Of a stretch of DNA of 64,000 bases, positions 39,429-53,765 are shown piece by piece. A program made the translations under genes and the position numbers. The notes beneath the pieces were generated by a model. It did not search any database and was not told the origin of the DNA. It saw nothing but the letters and a program-made list of their open reading frames with translations. Positions within the stretch are counted from its first letter, which is position 1, and every line of letters begins with the position of its first letter. Location: assembly GCA_026724425.1 (NCBI GenBank), contig JAIUCV010000101.1:248001-312000 (forward strand). The letters run 5' to 3'. The DNA is from Erythrophleum ivorense (lineage: Eukaryota > Streptophyta > Magnoliopsida > Fabales > Fabaceae).

Positions 39429-42072
39429 CTAGGCTGATTGAAGTGTCGAGGCCGACTTATTTTCCACAGTAACAGAGAGAGCAGCACAATTCTCTTTCTC
39501 AGACTCGGGCTGTTGTGTTTCACGGGCCTTTGATGTAGAAGCAAAGAAGCCATCAGGCAGAGCGTTCTCCAGACTTGTCTCTTGCCTTGAGCAGTGATAA
39601 TAAAAGCACGTATAAGCATGGAGATGCAACCAGCTTTGGATCTGAAAACTATAGAAGAATTAATCATACCCTTTGTTGAGATGGTTATTGTTATGATCAG
39701 TATCACTCAGAAAAGCTCGGTTTGCGTCAGAATGGAAATGTCCTGAATCACCATTACCTGCTAAGAGAAACAAAGGAAACGGAAAAATGATGAATACAAG
39801 CTAATTCAAGCAATGCTCCATGTGGGGGTGGGGGTGGAGATAGAGATAGAAACCTTCAATGCCTTCTTCACCGGCGTTTTCTGATCGGAAGAGCATGCTT
39901 TGATTAACACGAGAGGGGAAATGAACGGGGGAGCCAATAGAAAGGCTACGCTGGTGTTGGTGAAACGACTCACTATCCATGTCAGGCAACTGCAGATTGA
40001 GAAATCTTCTCCTTTGGAATTCAATAGCTTGTTGCAAGTCAGCTTGCTCAGCTTTTCTCCTCATCATCTCCTGTGTGTTAGAGAACATCCTCGGTGCTGG
40101 TACCAAAACAAAATCTCAGAACAAATAACCATGAAAAAGAAACAAGAGACTGAGCTCTGATGAAACCATATCCACAAGATGAATCAAGCAGAGAAAAAAA
40201 AAATGCAACTGACCGATGTGACAATCAAAGAGATCTCTGGCATCCATTCCAGATGGACTTGAACCAGGAGAAAAGTTCCCTCTCTCTATCTGCTGCAGGA
40301 ACTGTTGCTGCTGCCTCCTACTATTGTTTGATGGAAATATTCTCATAAGAAAAGGGAACACAAAAGAGAAAAACAGGACAAGGCATGAGCGGTGGTTTCA
40401 ACATACTTTTCAAGGATTCTTCCTTTCTCCTTGTACGGTTTAACGAGCACACGAGAGTCGCAGATGAAATGAGGGTTTCCTCTGGCCAATATGATTCTCA
40501 CCGTTTCAGAGTGGACAAAAGTGACAAACCCAAACATCCGTTTCTGCTGGTATGGAATCCTAACATCTTGCACTAGTCCAAAATTGCTACAACGAAAACA
40601 ACAAAGGCGATTAGTCTTAGTAACAGAGCCACTGCAAAGTTTTGATGATGCAAATGCATAACAGATTTGATCCAAGTTGTATTGATGAAAGGTACCCAAA
40701 GTAGTTGGAGACATCTTCATCTGTGAAAGAGCTATCAGCTGGAAACGTCAAGTAGATCTGTTTAGATGCAGAGTTAGATTTATCTCCCATCCCCATAAAC
40801 TCTTCCCTTTCATGCCGTCCTGGACTACCATACCAATAACCCTCTTCCCCAAATTGTCCTGCTCCTGACCTGCAAAAACAAACTTTGAATTTACACTTGT
40901 ATGATCCACATTTACTCCACCTTACTTGAAACGTCTGAGCCAAACAACATAATAAACCAAAACCTGAGCCTAAGAAAGAAAGCAAAATCATTGGCATGTA
41001 AATTGTAACACCGAAAGCAGTAAACCATACGAACGAGACTTCAACAGCAACAACAATATAAGCAATAATCGGCATCTAAAGCACCTAAAAGAATCACCAG
41101 AGTGGTATAAATTGCGCAAAGATGAAAACTTTTTTGTCACTCTTTACTGACCAATTATGTTCACAAATTTTGCAATTTCAGGTAACAAAAAAAAAAAGAA
41201 GGAGCTTTATTTCATGGTTACCTATGCGCATTACGCGAATGCAAGAGGAAATTGATGCCTTTATCATACGACATTGGAGAACCAGTAGCCGCCAAGTACT
41301 GAGCAGCGGCCATTCGCTGCCTGTGAGCCAGTTTCATCCTCGCTATCTCCTCCTCTTGCTGTCTGCAAATGTAATCCGGCGAGCCAAAGCCACCAGGAGA
41401 ATCAAAATCATCACCTAAACCGCCGTGTGGAAACCTATTGTAACCGCCGCCGCCATATCCATGTTCCTCTGACCCGAAACAAGCATCGCTCGCCGAGAAA
41501 CTCCTCTTGTGCAAATGCGCATCGTCATTGTCGGCCGAGAACCCGAACAGATCCGCAGATTCGTCGTTGTTCTTCGAAGACGACTCGTTAAGGAACGACA
41601 AGTAGTTGCCGAGTTGCTGCTCATCGAGGAGATCGCCGTTTCCTCCAGTAGCTTCACCACCACCACCACCGTCTGAAGCGAAAAGCGACGAACTTGCTTG
41701 AAACGGACTCGAAATCTTACTCCCGAGTGAACCAGGAGTGTTCACAGAAGGAGACAGAGGGTTCCTCGAAAACTCCATAAACCCATTTCCCGACGTTCTC
41801 GGGGAAGACTGAGACAAGGAATGACGGTGGATGTTAATGGGTCTGGAGATAGGGTTCAGCGGAGAAGAAGATCCATTGGAGGAGAGGCCTAGAGCGGATT
41901 TAGCCTTGAGACAGACGGACTGTAAGAGAGTCTCAGGTCCATGAGCCAAACGCGTCAAATCTCTGTTACCCAAGTCCTGTAAGAGCAAGTAACCAATGAT
42001 TTTGGAGGCGAAATCGGGTTCTAAAGTTCTGATCTTTGAGAAGAGTATGGAAGTAGGATCTGCCGGATCCAT
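39429..42072 (-). CDS. RRM RNA-binding protein
   Basis: Seven exons on the minus strand keep one frame: 42072-41222, 40869-40696, 40586-40407, 40317-40214, 40096-39854, 39757-39670, 39585-39429, giving 598 residues. Residues 1-65 form a helical N-terminal domain (FSKIRTLEPDFASKIIGYLL). A Ser/Gly-rich linker follows, then a motif with EEEIARMKLAHRQRMAAAQY at about 250-270. One RRM lies at about 320-395 with RNP2-like IYLTFP and RNP1-like RMFGFVTF. The C-terminal part is Gln-rich with a second EAIxFQRRR-type helix. It matches At3g21100 in memory, a family related to plant CCCH/RRM proteins, but I see no CCCH finger here. The targets are unknown to me. No lesion is seen. Confidence 0.87.
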
Positions 42073-45000
42073 GGCCAGATTAAATTTTTCTTCTTTAATT
42101 TTCTTCTCTGTGAGAGAGGGAAGATTGAGAAGAAGAAGAGAGGCTCTTTATTTGTGAGAGAGAGTAGTGGGTACTACTTGGTTTTTATTTTAGCGTTAAA
42201 TGTATGTTTTTTTTGGAGATTTGAGGTATGATTTTGTCTTGTAATGAGCATTTATCAAAAAGGCAAAAATAATAATGATAAGAAAAAGAGAAAAAAAAAA
42301 AAAACACTTTCGTCGTAATGTATTCTTTCTTTTCGGGTTCTGTTTTCGTTATCGGGTTTAGGGTTTTTCAAGTTCGACGAGAGATTCAGAGCAAGAGATT
42401 ATAGTTAAATATCGATTTTGTTTCCTTTACTTTGCTTAAGATTTTTTTACTAGTAAGATTTTGTTTAACAATATTTTTTATTTTTTTATTTTTTAACAAA
42501 CCACAGGGGGTTATTCCTCATTGGATGCATGATTCTCTTTTCTCTTGATAGAGATTGGATGCATGATTTTAGTATAGTTTGATTTTTGTTTTAGTCAACT
42601 CTAGTAGAATTTAATTTTATGAACAATTTGTTGTCTTTCATTCATATACTTTAAAAATCTTACTAAAATTAAGGATTATTGTTTTCATTATTTCTAAATA
42701 ATTTAAAATTAATTAAATTCATACGTTACGAAATTGTCCATATGTACTTTGTATAATTTAATCAAATTTTTTACGTTACTTGAAAAATACAATCTAATAG
42801 AAAATACTTGTTATTCAAATATAGTAGATTTAGTTAACTTTACAATTATGATGTTAACATGTTAGTGATTTTAAGCAATTTTTATTCAATAAAAACTAAT
42901 TTTTTAGAAAAATATTAGTGTTTTTATGCATAACTTTAGTTTTGTGAGTGTTAAATTCTGCATAAACTTTAAGCGTACGTTTTAAAAAATTACTAATTTT
43001 TGATGTTACTGATTTTTTATTTATAAATAATTTAAAATTAATTTAATTTAATTAAACGCTATAAGATTACAGATATGAATCCGTAAAATCTAATCAACTG
43101 ATGACGTATTTAAAATTTGTAACTTAATAAAAATGTGTTTTTGAAATATCTTAACTTTATTCAACTTTTAACCTATTAGCGATTTTAACCAATTTGTATT
43201 CATGAAAACATAACTTTTTAAGAAAATTATGTTTTTTCTCAGATTGATTTACACCTCATATTTCTAAAATAAGAAAACTATATCCGACAATTATATTCAA
43301 AATCAATTTATTTTGTTTTTGTGTTTAGATTTTGTCAACAGATTTCGTTAATTATTTTACATGAAAAATAAATATGTTTTATAGTGATTAAAAATCTATA
43401 AATAAAATATATATAGATTTGATCATATGGTTTTCTGGTTCAATAAAATATAATTTGCTCATCATCATTTACAGATTTCTTCAAGCTATACCGAAAAATA
43501 TATACTTTGGAAAACAAAAGTAAATTTGATCTCATAAGTCTTTTTACTCTGTTTACCGCAAAAATCTGGAACCGGGCTACTTGGGTAAAAGCGCTTACTT
43601 TCCCCTGACTGACTCACTAAAACCCGCGCGTGACATCAATTTTTTTCCTAAGTTGGAAATATTCCAGTACAAACGAGTGCACCTGGCTTTATATACTCTC
43701 TTCGGATCCTTACCGTTTAAACTGTAGCAGAAGTATGTGTTAATGGCGAAGATTTGCTTTACGGGGACACGTGAGGTTATCAATGGTCATAGTCAATTTG
43801 ACCAGAGTTCGTATTATTCGCCAGAACCATGCATCAGACAATAATGAAACAAAAAGTAAATGCTCTTCATTGAAAACGAAGTATTATTTTTTCTGTAGTT
43901 TTCATTTTACAGAAACAACAAAAAAACATTATTTGACTAAATAACATTTAAACAACTGTATTACATTTTTCCGGAAATAGATAGAACTATGATGACTATC
44001 AAGGACCAGTATCTAACAATTTTTTAATTAAATATGGCTATAAGTTTTAGTATCCTAGGTGTATGAGTAGGTGTCACATCATGAATGCCGCAAAAGACGA
44101 AGAAACAAATCATGTTACAATTTTGAATCATACTTTGTTCTTTTGGGCAAGTTTGCTCCCTAATTTGAAAGCTATTCTTCAAAACAATTTTCTCCAGCTT
44201 TAAGATAGAAACTTGCTTGTCAATCAAAGGCCCAAAAAGCCCATTACATTTCTAAATAAGAAAATCATACCTCCAATTATTTAAAATACTATCTCGTTTT
44301 ATATGCTTGCAATGTGTCGAGTGCGTTTGGTGATTCTTTACTTTATTGGTTAAGAATCAATGATCTTCAGTAAAATATCCGGCAGGTTTGTTGAAATTTG
44401 ACATATCTGTGTTATAAATTAACTAAGAACTTACAAGCATTATGTATTAAGGTAGAATCGAAGTATCTTCAGCTGTAGGATTAATTGAGTGTGCCGCAAC
44501 TAAAACTGTGCCTGAATGTTGTTGACTAATGGGTCAGTAATGTTGACTGTGCCTTAATGTTGTTACCATTACAGCGTTATATTATCTTTTCTCACAAAAC
44601 ATTATATGTAGCAATGCTATATTGTATTGTAAAGTGGGTGAGTGTATGTAGAGCTAAATAGGTGTTGACAATACGTCATTCTAACCAATGATTTAGGTTC
44701 CGTTTTTGTAAAAATTGGTGGATGTCATTGTTTATGACTGTGACTATATATATATATATACGTCATTCAATCTATTACATTTTTTTTTTAGTTTCCTAAC
44801 TTCTATATTACTACCCTCTTGGTTTGAATTCCACTCATACTAATTTGAGTCTAGAGGACTGTGACAACCCAATTAAGGATATGAAATACTTACAACATTT
44901 TTATTGTAAGTTTGATTTTGTAATATGGGTTCTTGTCTTTGGTTGAAGGATAACTTAAATAAAGTTAGGCCATAACAAAATTATACTATAATAGATGGAG

Positions 45001-45956
45001 AAGCATATAATAAAACAAATATGAATGTAACGTTAGATAAGCATATGGGTGCCTACTGTACCTCGCATTTAATTATTTACCCTTTTCATTATCACCCGTG
45101 ACTTTCTGCTTTTCAACCCCTTTCTATTTTCAGTGGTTTTGTTTTGTTTCAAATTTGAATGTAATAGAATTTCGATCAACTAAAAAATTATGTGAGGAGA
45201 CAAATTGATTATGTTCTTCTACTATGTGTGCTTCCTAAAGGATAAGTGCAAAACTTTTCCGAGTTCCAGATCCGAATTCTCAGCGGGTGAATCCTACAAA
45301 AATAAGAAATAATAAAGAAGTGATTTGCTTACATTTGAAAATGTAGAGTCTAATTTGCTTACATTTTTGTGTTTTCCGACGAATACAAAGTTTACTTACA
45401 TAAGTTGCAACAATTAGACCCTCTCTACGACTAAAGGATCTATATCTAGACTATAACCATTAGGCATCTTTATCTATACGATTATAGAATGTATACGACT
45501 ACAAGTCTATAACAATTAATTAGACCTGACCCTCTCGTTTTTTTTCCCAATAAGTTGCTACACGATTTAAAATCGGACCGGTGACACAATAACAACAGGT
45601 TGTAAACCAATGGGCTGTAATAACTTGATCGACCATTGGAGCAGTATCTTGATCTATCTCCTTCAACGCATTTACTAGTTAAAGATATAGTACTATATTA
45701 TACGTATGTAGTAGATATACATTTTTTTTTTTGAAAAAGGGTTAATGTATGTAGATATTCATGCGTAGTTATAAATGTTGGCATATTAAAGACGACCCCA
45801 TAAATGAATTTAGTTGTTTGGTGATTTCAAAGCTTATATAGTCTTTTTATCCTTTTGTTTTCTCTATTTCCTTCTTATGATTCACTCTACGAGCAACAAG
45901 AAAGAAACTAGAGGAAACAAACAAAATTAAAACTAGAGCTCGAGAAGATAAAAACT
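42073..45956. other. Long AT-rich intergenic region
   Basis: About 3.9 kb without a convincing gene. It holds the RRM gene leader (to about 42150), very AT-rich DNA at 42400-43500, a TATA-like ctttatatactct near 43690, an (AT)n run near 44748-44760, and the upstream region of ABCG15. Short ORFs at 43595-43783 and 44024-44227 lack protein features. Confidence 0.5.
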
Positions 45957-48900
45957 ATGGAAGTAGAGGGCTCGAGTAGTGGCCGGAGGCAGCTGCCGTC
46001 AAAGGAGGAGATGAGCCGTGGAGCATATTTGGCGTGGGAAGACTTGACGGTGGTTATACCCAACTTCAGTGATGGTCCGACTCGAAGGTTGCTCCAAAGG
46101 CTAAACGGGTATGCAGAACCGGGTCGGATCATGGCTATAATGGGTCCTTCTGGATCCGGAAAGTCCACTCTTCTTGACTCTCTCGCAGGTTCGTTCTTGA
46201 TTTGCATGCATGATGCAATTGCACACATCTGACATTATTTGCTTGTTATGTTTGTTAGTATTACTAATTTATTGACAAATTATTGTTTATGATATTGACT
46301 TAGTTTAAGTTTTCTGTCCTAATCTACGTTATACCTTAAACGTCTGGAAAATACCAAAATGGACTACAAAATTGTACTAATATAATTTTAGCTAATTGTA
46401 TCTTGGTTTATCAGAGGTATCACATCATAAATTCATAATCTGCTAGATTTTCTTATAAGCCCTTTGTTCTAGTCTTTATCACCTTAAGCTATACAAATTC
46501 TCGAAAACTTGAAAATTTTATAGTATATCTTTTATATGTTTGAAACTTCGGTTGCATGCAAGGAACAGTCGACAGAATACTGAAGTAGTTTACTCATAAA
46601 TGCAAAATTTATTACTGGTGCTGCCCTTTCTGATTCCTCATCTCTTTAACGGTGATATTTATCTCCATTTCCACATCCCAATACAAGAAAAGAAAGTAAT
46701 TAACTACTGTTTCCTTTTTTGTTTAAGGTAAATAGATAAAAACTTTTTAAAATCCCCTAATTATACACAGGTAGGCTCGCAAGAAACGTTATCATGACCG
46801 GTAATCTTCTACTCAACGGCAAGAAAGCCAGGCTAGACTATGGTCTCGTAGTAAGTTTCCTCATTCATATTTCATCTCAGTACCATTCCAAAACATGCGA
46901 CTATAACTTGTTACGTTCATTAGGAATTTAGGATTGTCCTTTTGGTCGAGAAACGTTATCAAATTTCAATAATTATGGCAACAGATTTTAGACAGATCCA
47001 ATCCAATAACTTTGTAAATATATTAGCCCATTCATAGACAAAATAATGCCTTCAAAATATAAAGAATCCAACTTATCTAGAACATGATGAACAGATTTTA
47101 GATTTACTTTCATAGTCTCATTTGATTTAATGCAAAAGTAAGGTATTGTAAGTTTTCTACATTGATCTTGAAGTTTTTTTTTTTGTTATTAAAACACTGA
47201 ACTTGAAGTTATATGGATAATGTGAATAATTTATAGGCATATGTAACACAAGAGGACATATTGCTGGGGACACTAACAGTGAGGGAGACAATAACATACT
47301 CAGCTCACTTAAGGCTTCCAAGTGATATGTCGAATGAGGAAGTGAGTGACATTGTTGAAGGCACAATCATGGAGCTTGGTCTTCAAGATTGTGCAGACAG
47401 AGCCATTGGAAACTGGCACGCGAGAGGAGTCAGTGGCGGCGAGAGGAAACGTGTCAGCATCGCTTTAGAGATCCTCACTCGCCCTCAGATCCTCTTCCTC
47501 GACGAACCCACCACCGGTTTGGACAGTGCTTCTGCGTTTTTCGTGATTCAGACACTTAGGAACATCGCACGCGATGGCAGAACCGTTGTTTCATCTATTC
47601 ATCAGCCTAGCAGTGAGGTTTTCGCGCTGTTCGATGATCTCTTCTTGCTCTCGAGTGGTGAATCTGTCTACTTTGGCGAAGCTAAGTCTGCTGTTGAGGT
47701 ACCCTAAAAAGTCTTGGTTTGCTTGCAATACAAGAAACTCTAAAGTCTCTTACTCTCTTTTGTTTCTTGTTGTGCTGATGGAGAAATACTCTGTTTTGCT
47801 TTTTTAAAAATGAAGTTCTTTGCTGAATCGGGCTTTCCGTGCCCGAAGAAGAGGAATCCTTCTGATCATTTCCTGCGATGTATAAACTCAGACTTTGATA
47901 CAGTCACAGCTACACTCAAAGGCTCTCAGAGAATTCAGGTGTGAGGGTAACCATTAATGTCTTGTCTTGTTGTACTGTAACAGAGTTTCGAAAAAAAAGA
48001 CTTCAATCTTTGTCAAGCAAGTAGAGTACTTTGAAGTCTGACAAATTGATGAGAGTAGAGAATACAAAAGTGTTTAGGAAGAATTATAATAGACTCTCAT
48101 AAAAGTAATGTTACAAGATGCATAAGTTTATATAGAGATAGAAGTAGCTTAATTTTCTAAACTAATATGGAATAGATATATTTAATATAAAACTAAATTT
48201 CCTAAACTATTATGGAATAGAAACATAAACTTTCAGATCCTTCTTGATTTCCTTATTTCCGATATGGTCGATCTAGTCAATCTCCCAATAAAGTCTTTTT
48301 AAAAAATAACTCTTCAAGGTCAATACTTATTTTATCTTCATACTCTAGTCTAATCCTTTGTGTAACTTGCTACTACAGGAAACTCCAGCTACATCAGATC
48401 CACTGATGAATCTAGCAACACCTGTGATCAGAGCAAGGCTTGTTGAGAACTACCGGCGTTCAAAGTATGCGAAATCCGCAAAATCTAGGATTCGACAACT
48501 ATCTAACATCGTAAGTTAAAACTCTTTATTCAACTCCATATTCAAGATAACTCATGAGCTGAGCTGGTTAATTTGGATACCATGCCGTTTTGTTTTGTTT
48601 TTTGTTCTATCCTCAGGAAGGGCACGAGATGGAGTTGAGAAAAGGAAGTGAAGCAAGCTGGGGGAAACAACTTAGGACATTAACAGCAAGATCATTCATA
48701 AACATGTGTCGTGACATCGGTTACTACTGGACAAGAATAGTAAGCTACATTGTTGTTTCCATAAGCGTAGGAACCATCTTCTACGATGTAGGCTATAGCT
48801 ACACATCAATCTTAGCCCGGGTCTCTTGTGGCGGTTTCATCACCGGTTTCATGACTTTCATGTCCATTGGAGGCTTCCCTTCTTTCCTTGAAGAAATGAA

Positions 48901-49983
48901 GGTAAATGATAAAATCTCTCAAAATCTTGATTTGCTCGGTCGATGAAAATGTGAATCTGTCTTGTTTCAGGTGTTCTATAAGGAGAGGCTGAGTGGTTAC
49001 TACGGCGTCGCGGTTTATATCCTGTCAAACTACATCTCTTCTTTCCCGTTCTTGGTTTCGATTTCGGTTATCACTGGCACAATTACTTACAACTTGGTGA
49101 AGTTTCGTCCCGGGTTTTCGCATTACGCTTTCTTCTGTCTCAACATCTTCTTCTCAGTCTCTGTGATAGAGAGTCTCATGATGGTTGTGGCTTCACTTGT
49201 TCCAAACTTCTTGATGGGTCTTATCACTGGTGCTGGCCTCATTGTAAGAACAGAGCAAACTCTGTTTCCTCTTTTTTTTTTCTCCTAAAAAATTACCATC
49301 TAATTATATAAGATCTTGAATATTCTGATTTTTTTTTTTTTTTTTTTTTTAATGTTTTCGAAAGGGAATCATCATGATGACATCTGGATTCTTCCGTCTT
49401 CTTCCTGATCTTCCCAAAATATTTTGGCGCTATCCAGTTTCATACATAAGCTATGGATCTTGGGCCATCCAGGTAAGTCAAGAAAGCAACTTAATGACCT
49501 GATCCTGATTTCAAGAACATACAGACTTTTAAAGGTTGATAAAAATAATGAATCTTGATTCTTGATGTTGTTAAAGTTAAGAAACATTTATGTTTGTTGC
49601 AGGGAGGATACAAGAACGATTTTCTCGGATTGGAGTTTGAGCCTCTATTCCCGGGTGAGCCTAAAATGACAGGAGAAGAAGTGATAAACAAGGTATTCAG
49701 AGTAAAGGTGACACATTCGAAATGGTGGGACTTAGCTGCGGTTGCAGGAATCCTTGTGTGTTACAGGCTTCTCTTCTTCGTGGTCTTGAAGCTGAGGGAG
49801 AGAGCAGGACCGGCTTTAAAGGCGATTCAGGCGAAACGAACGATGAAGAACCTCGACAGGAGACCTTCTTTCAAGAGAATGCCTTCTCTGTCTCTGTCAC
49901 TGTCGTCAATGTCTTCAAGGAGACATCAGCCTCTCCGTTCACTTTCTTCTCAAGAAGGCCTTAACTCTCCAGCCCACTACTAG
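45957..49983 (+). CDS. ABCG15: Half-size ABC transporter, WBC/ABCG subfamily
   Basis: Nine exons keep one frame: 45957-46188, 46771-46850, 47237-47698, 47816-47938, 48379-48510, 48617-48901, 48971-49243, 49365-49472, 49603-49983, giving 691 residues, the length I recall for ABCG15. The ATP-binding domain comes first: Walker [10 protein letters not shown] at 63-71, ABC signature VSGGE at 169-173, Walker B ILFLDE at 189-194 followed by PTTGLDS. The membrane domain (about 350-640) has six hydrophobic segments, as in half-size ABCG proteins that dimerise at the plasma membrane. Relatives ABCG11, ABCG12 and ABCG13 export cuticular lipids. The substrate of this one is not evident. Gene order points to At3g21090. 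Intron 4 (47939-48378) is longer than its neighbours because of an inserted repeat-like stretch. Confidence 0.93.
47990..48330. mobile_element. Possible LTR-like relic in ABCG15 intron 4
   Basis: Intronic AT-rich DNA with two near-copies of a block containing aaactaatatggaatag and aaactattatggaatag about 50 bases apart, and a promoter-like tttatatagagataga. The look is that of a short Ty1/copia solo LTR, but I could not fix its ends or a 5-bp target duplication. Confidence 0.3.
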
Positions 49984-52900
49984 AAAGACCTAATGTAATA
50001 ACTTCACTTTGTTCTGCAGCTTTCATCATGATCTCATTATATGCTCAATCAGCTTTGTTGTCACTGTTGGAGAATACAAGTGTTAAGGTTTAAAAATGAA
50101 ATCTTATTACAGCAAGATATCCGGTTTAAATGGGTAGGGCAAAGGTGCCCGGATCCGAACCCTATTATCAACTTTAAAACGTTTCTTAAAGACAAATGGT
50201 TTAAACTAAATACTATTTTATCTGGACTGAAGAAAGATTAGGTCTATTTAAATAACCAAATGAAAATCATATACAACAACCGTTTCGAAGGAATCTTAAT
50301 ATATATACATTTACTAATCTTTGTGGAATAAGAAGAAAACTATTACGTCCTCTATTATAACCGAGTCAACGTAAATGTAGCTTTCTCCTCTCTTTTTTTT
50401 TTTTTTGTGGTAAAATTGGTTTGTTAAAGTTAATTATGTAGCTTTCTCTATGGAAGACTTTTGGATCTGTTATCGACTTGACCCGGGCATAGTTTTATGG
50501 TTGGATCGCTTTTATAAAATGCATTAAGAACTGAGAGGAATCTTCTATGAAAGTTAAAGGACTGTAAAATGTACATGTCCATGTTCAACAAAGGGAGGGC
50601 TTAAATATATGGAATGGAACGCAAAGAGAGCCTGAGTTGAGATCGTGCAGAGATAAAACGACCAGTTACATATCTTTTTTTTGTTTCGAACATAATTTAT
50701 GAAGCACGTGTTTAAAGATGATCAAATGTTAATTAATGGATATGCATGCCATTATCCAGTTTGTAGGTTCATTAGTTTTTAACTGAAACTTAAAGAAAAT
50801 AGATAGTTCTGTTAAGGAAACACAATGTGAAAACTTATGGTGATATGTATAAAAAATAAAAAAATAAAACAAAAAAAACTTATGGTGATTACACATTATA
50901 AAAATACGGATTGGAGAGATGAATTTTCACATTTGCACCCAAAAAAAGAAAAAAAAGAATTGGAGAGATGACCTACTACCAAATTATTTGGTCAAGAGAG
51001 ACTCAAAACTCTATAAAAGTCTTATGACCTTTTCTTTTCGAGACAAGACAAAAATGGTAAAATGTTCGTCAAAAAGTAGATTTTGCTGACTTATTCCTTT
51101 TATTTTTCCGAATATATGGACATCTATAGTTTCTCCGTGTGACCAAATTAAAGTCGATAGCAAGTAGAATTTGAATATGTCACAAAAGTACGAAAAAGAA
51201 TTCACATGCAATTGAAAATGATTATTGTAATCAATAAACTCGCTAAAGTGTAAACTATCTTTTAAATTAAAGTGTCGCAATATCCATAGGGACCTTTAGT
51301 CGTTAGGAAAAAGAACATATTTGTTGCGGACTAAAAAGGGAATATACGACAAAAAAGAAAAGGGAGTAGAAAGTCAACTTGGTTGAATATTTCCATGAAA
51401 CAGAAATTGCCGTCCAAGTCCAAAAACGCTAATCATAATTTGTCACATGATGATACTACATTCGGTAGGCAAAATCAAATCTAAAGCGTTCATCGGAGTT
51501 ATTGTGTAGAGATAACCACGTGTCGTAATCTTGACGCACTAGAAGCGTGCACTTAAATGTAGTGGAACCAAAAACCAGCACAACGCGTGAGTGTCAAGGA
51601 CCAGAAAATCAAAGTCTTCTAAAACAGCCACGCGTTCATGAACGGTCCACTTATATCTAAAATTGCTTAAGTAACTAACTCTAGTAGTAAAATTGCTTAA
51701 TCAACTGAACATCAGATAAGAAGAATAAAATTGTAAATGAAATGAATGGTTAGATGACTTTTTTTTCTATCTCTTGATTTGTGTCACGTAAAGGAATCGA
51801 ATTATCTTCAAAATTGGTTAGAAGAAGGACCCTGAAAACTTAATCAACAAAAGAAGAATTTTGAAACTTTTGGTTTGTGTGGTGTGATGTCATTAGTATA
51901 ATAGCTAGTTGAGATATTAAAGATCTTGACATATTTAATAAATAGATGTGGTTCAAAAACATGTGAACGTGTCTACTAATGCAGATTACGTTAAGGTGTT
52001 AATATATATGTTTCCCTTCTCGAACAAGAAACTAATATCAATTTTAAAACATTATCCAAATTCGGTCAGTATATTATATTGGATCATGTGATTAGTTGAT
52101 CATTTTGTTGATTAAGTATTCCGAAAGAATCATACAAATTTTCAAAATTTAAATATGCCGATGGCTTTTCCGATGCAATTACCCAATATTATTGATTAAT
52201 CGAAAGATCATGGAAACTTTTATGTAGTTAAAAAACGTAGTACTATTACATCACATTTTAATTTTGTTTATGTATTTTTCTTACATAAAATGTAAGATTA
52301 AGGTATTAATTGCTTCTGTTCAATATTTAAAAACAACATCGTAGATTTTTTTTTTTTGCTTTTGTTAATTATAGTCAATGTGTGACAATGATTTTGCCAA
52401 ACATTTGATACATATGAAGCTATGATCAAGTTACAATGGCTCAAGCCACAAACAAGTTGGTGGGTTTCAAATTTACCACAATAAGTCAATATATTGAAAT
52501 TTAGTGAAGTTACAGTTGCTCTAAAAGCTACACACAATCCCAAACAATCTTCTTACTACAGTAGTTCGTTCAATTGCAGATTGCTTTTTTTTTCTTAGTT
52601 ATAATGATTTTATAAGTTAATGTTTTTAGAAGGTGACAAAAATCTGTCAAAATTCAGTTTGAATGAGTGAGAAAGTTGACAAAAAAAAAAGGAACATGGA
52701 GGGATATCGTTGGTTTAAATTTGGATGGTAGAGAAAAAAAAAAGAAAAAAAATTTTAAAAAAATTTCAGTTGGAATATTTTCTCGATTTTGGTAGAAGAT
52801 GATTTCTACAAAAAGTAGATGACACTTATTTTCGAAGAACATATACTAAAACCAAATTTCAAATAATTTTTTGAATATAAAAAACAATTTTTTAAAATGT

Positions 52901-53765
52901 TTAAATATTTTAAACAGTCTTTATATTATTTTTAGGAATTTCAGAAATTTTGTTCACTTCTAAAAGAATTTAGTATGATTTTTTAATTATGTTAAAGGAC
53001 AATCTAAGCAAAAAATTGACCAAAAAAAAAAAAAATAGAAAAACAAGATAAACTTTTTTTTGGGTACATTCACAATTCTCCCTATTTTTTTAATCTGAAT
53101 TCCGAATGTATAAACTCATACATTTCTTATCGTTTACACTAATCATTTACATCAAGCAGACAATACATTAAATGAATCTGTATAAATTGAATGATTGTGT
53201 CAGTCTTATCATTAATGATCGTGAAATATGTTTAAGAAGTATTTTATGAACAAAACTAAAAGAAAAAGCATGAGAAGGTATGGAAGTTTATGACTATCGT
53301 GGAGGATTGTTACTTAATTGAATTGTGGCAGTATTAGGGTAGATGACTCATCCGATCAGTGATCTACAAAAAAAATTGTAAACAAGTAATATTAATAATG
53401 TTGTATGAAAAATGTAAAAAAGCAAAAAGATAATCGGAGATTCTTTTTCATAATCATTATATTTCTCTCCTGTCTCTATATCTCTCTCTCTGCCTTTCTC
53501 GTTTGTCTGATTTATAGTTTTTATATACAGAGAAGACTTTATTTGGGGGTCAAAGATGTGATCCGCTCGTTAACTTCAAAGCAAATTACTGATTGTTTCA
53601 CAAAGAAAAAGTTGGATGCTTACGACTCTTCTTTCCTTATAAATATATAAATCTGTCGTCTTCATATGATAAATCCATCAGCTTCGTCGTCGTGTGACGC
53701 ACTTTTGATCTTCTCGACTCTCTCTCTCTCTCTCACCCGTCTCTCGTCTTCGATCATAGATTTCA
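49984..53765. other. Long intergenic region ABCG15-NADK1
   Basis: About 3.8 kb of AT-rich DNA. I looked for the ABC-transporter fragment found in this position in A. thaliana (At3g21080) and saw no matching frame. Several CACGTG/ACGCGT-like elements cluster at 51520-51640. The last 80 bases are a CT-rich leader of NADK1. Confidence 0.5.

Noticed and set aside
43595..43783. Minus-strand ORF with a nearby TATA-like site
   Set aside because: The ORF is short, lacks conserved features and the region is AT-rich. The evidence is too weak for a gene.
50041..53650. Possible ABC-transporter fragment at the At3g21080 position
   Set aside because: No frame in this interval shows ABC or membrane-domain sequence. 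The ORFs are short and AT-driven.
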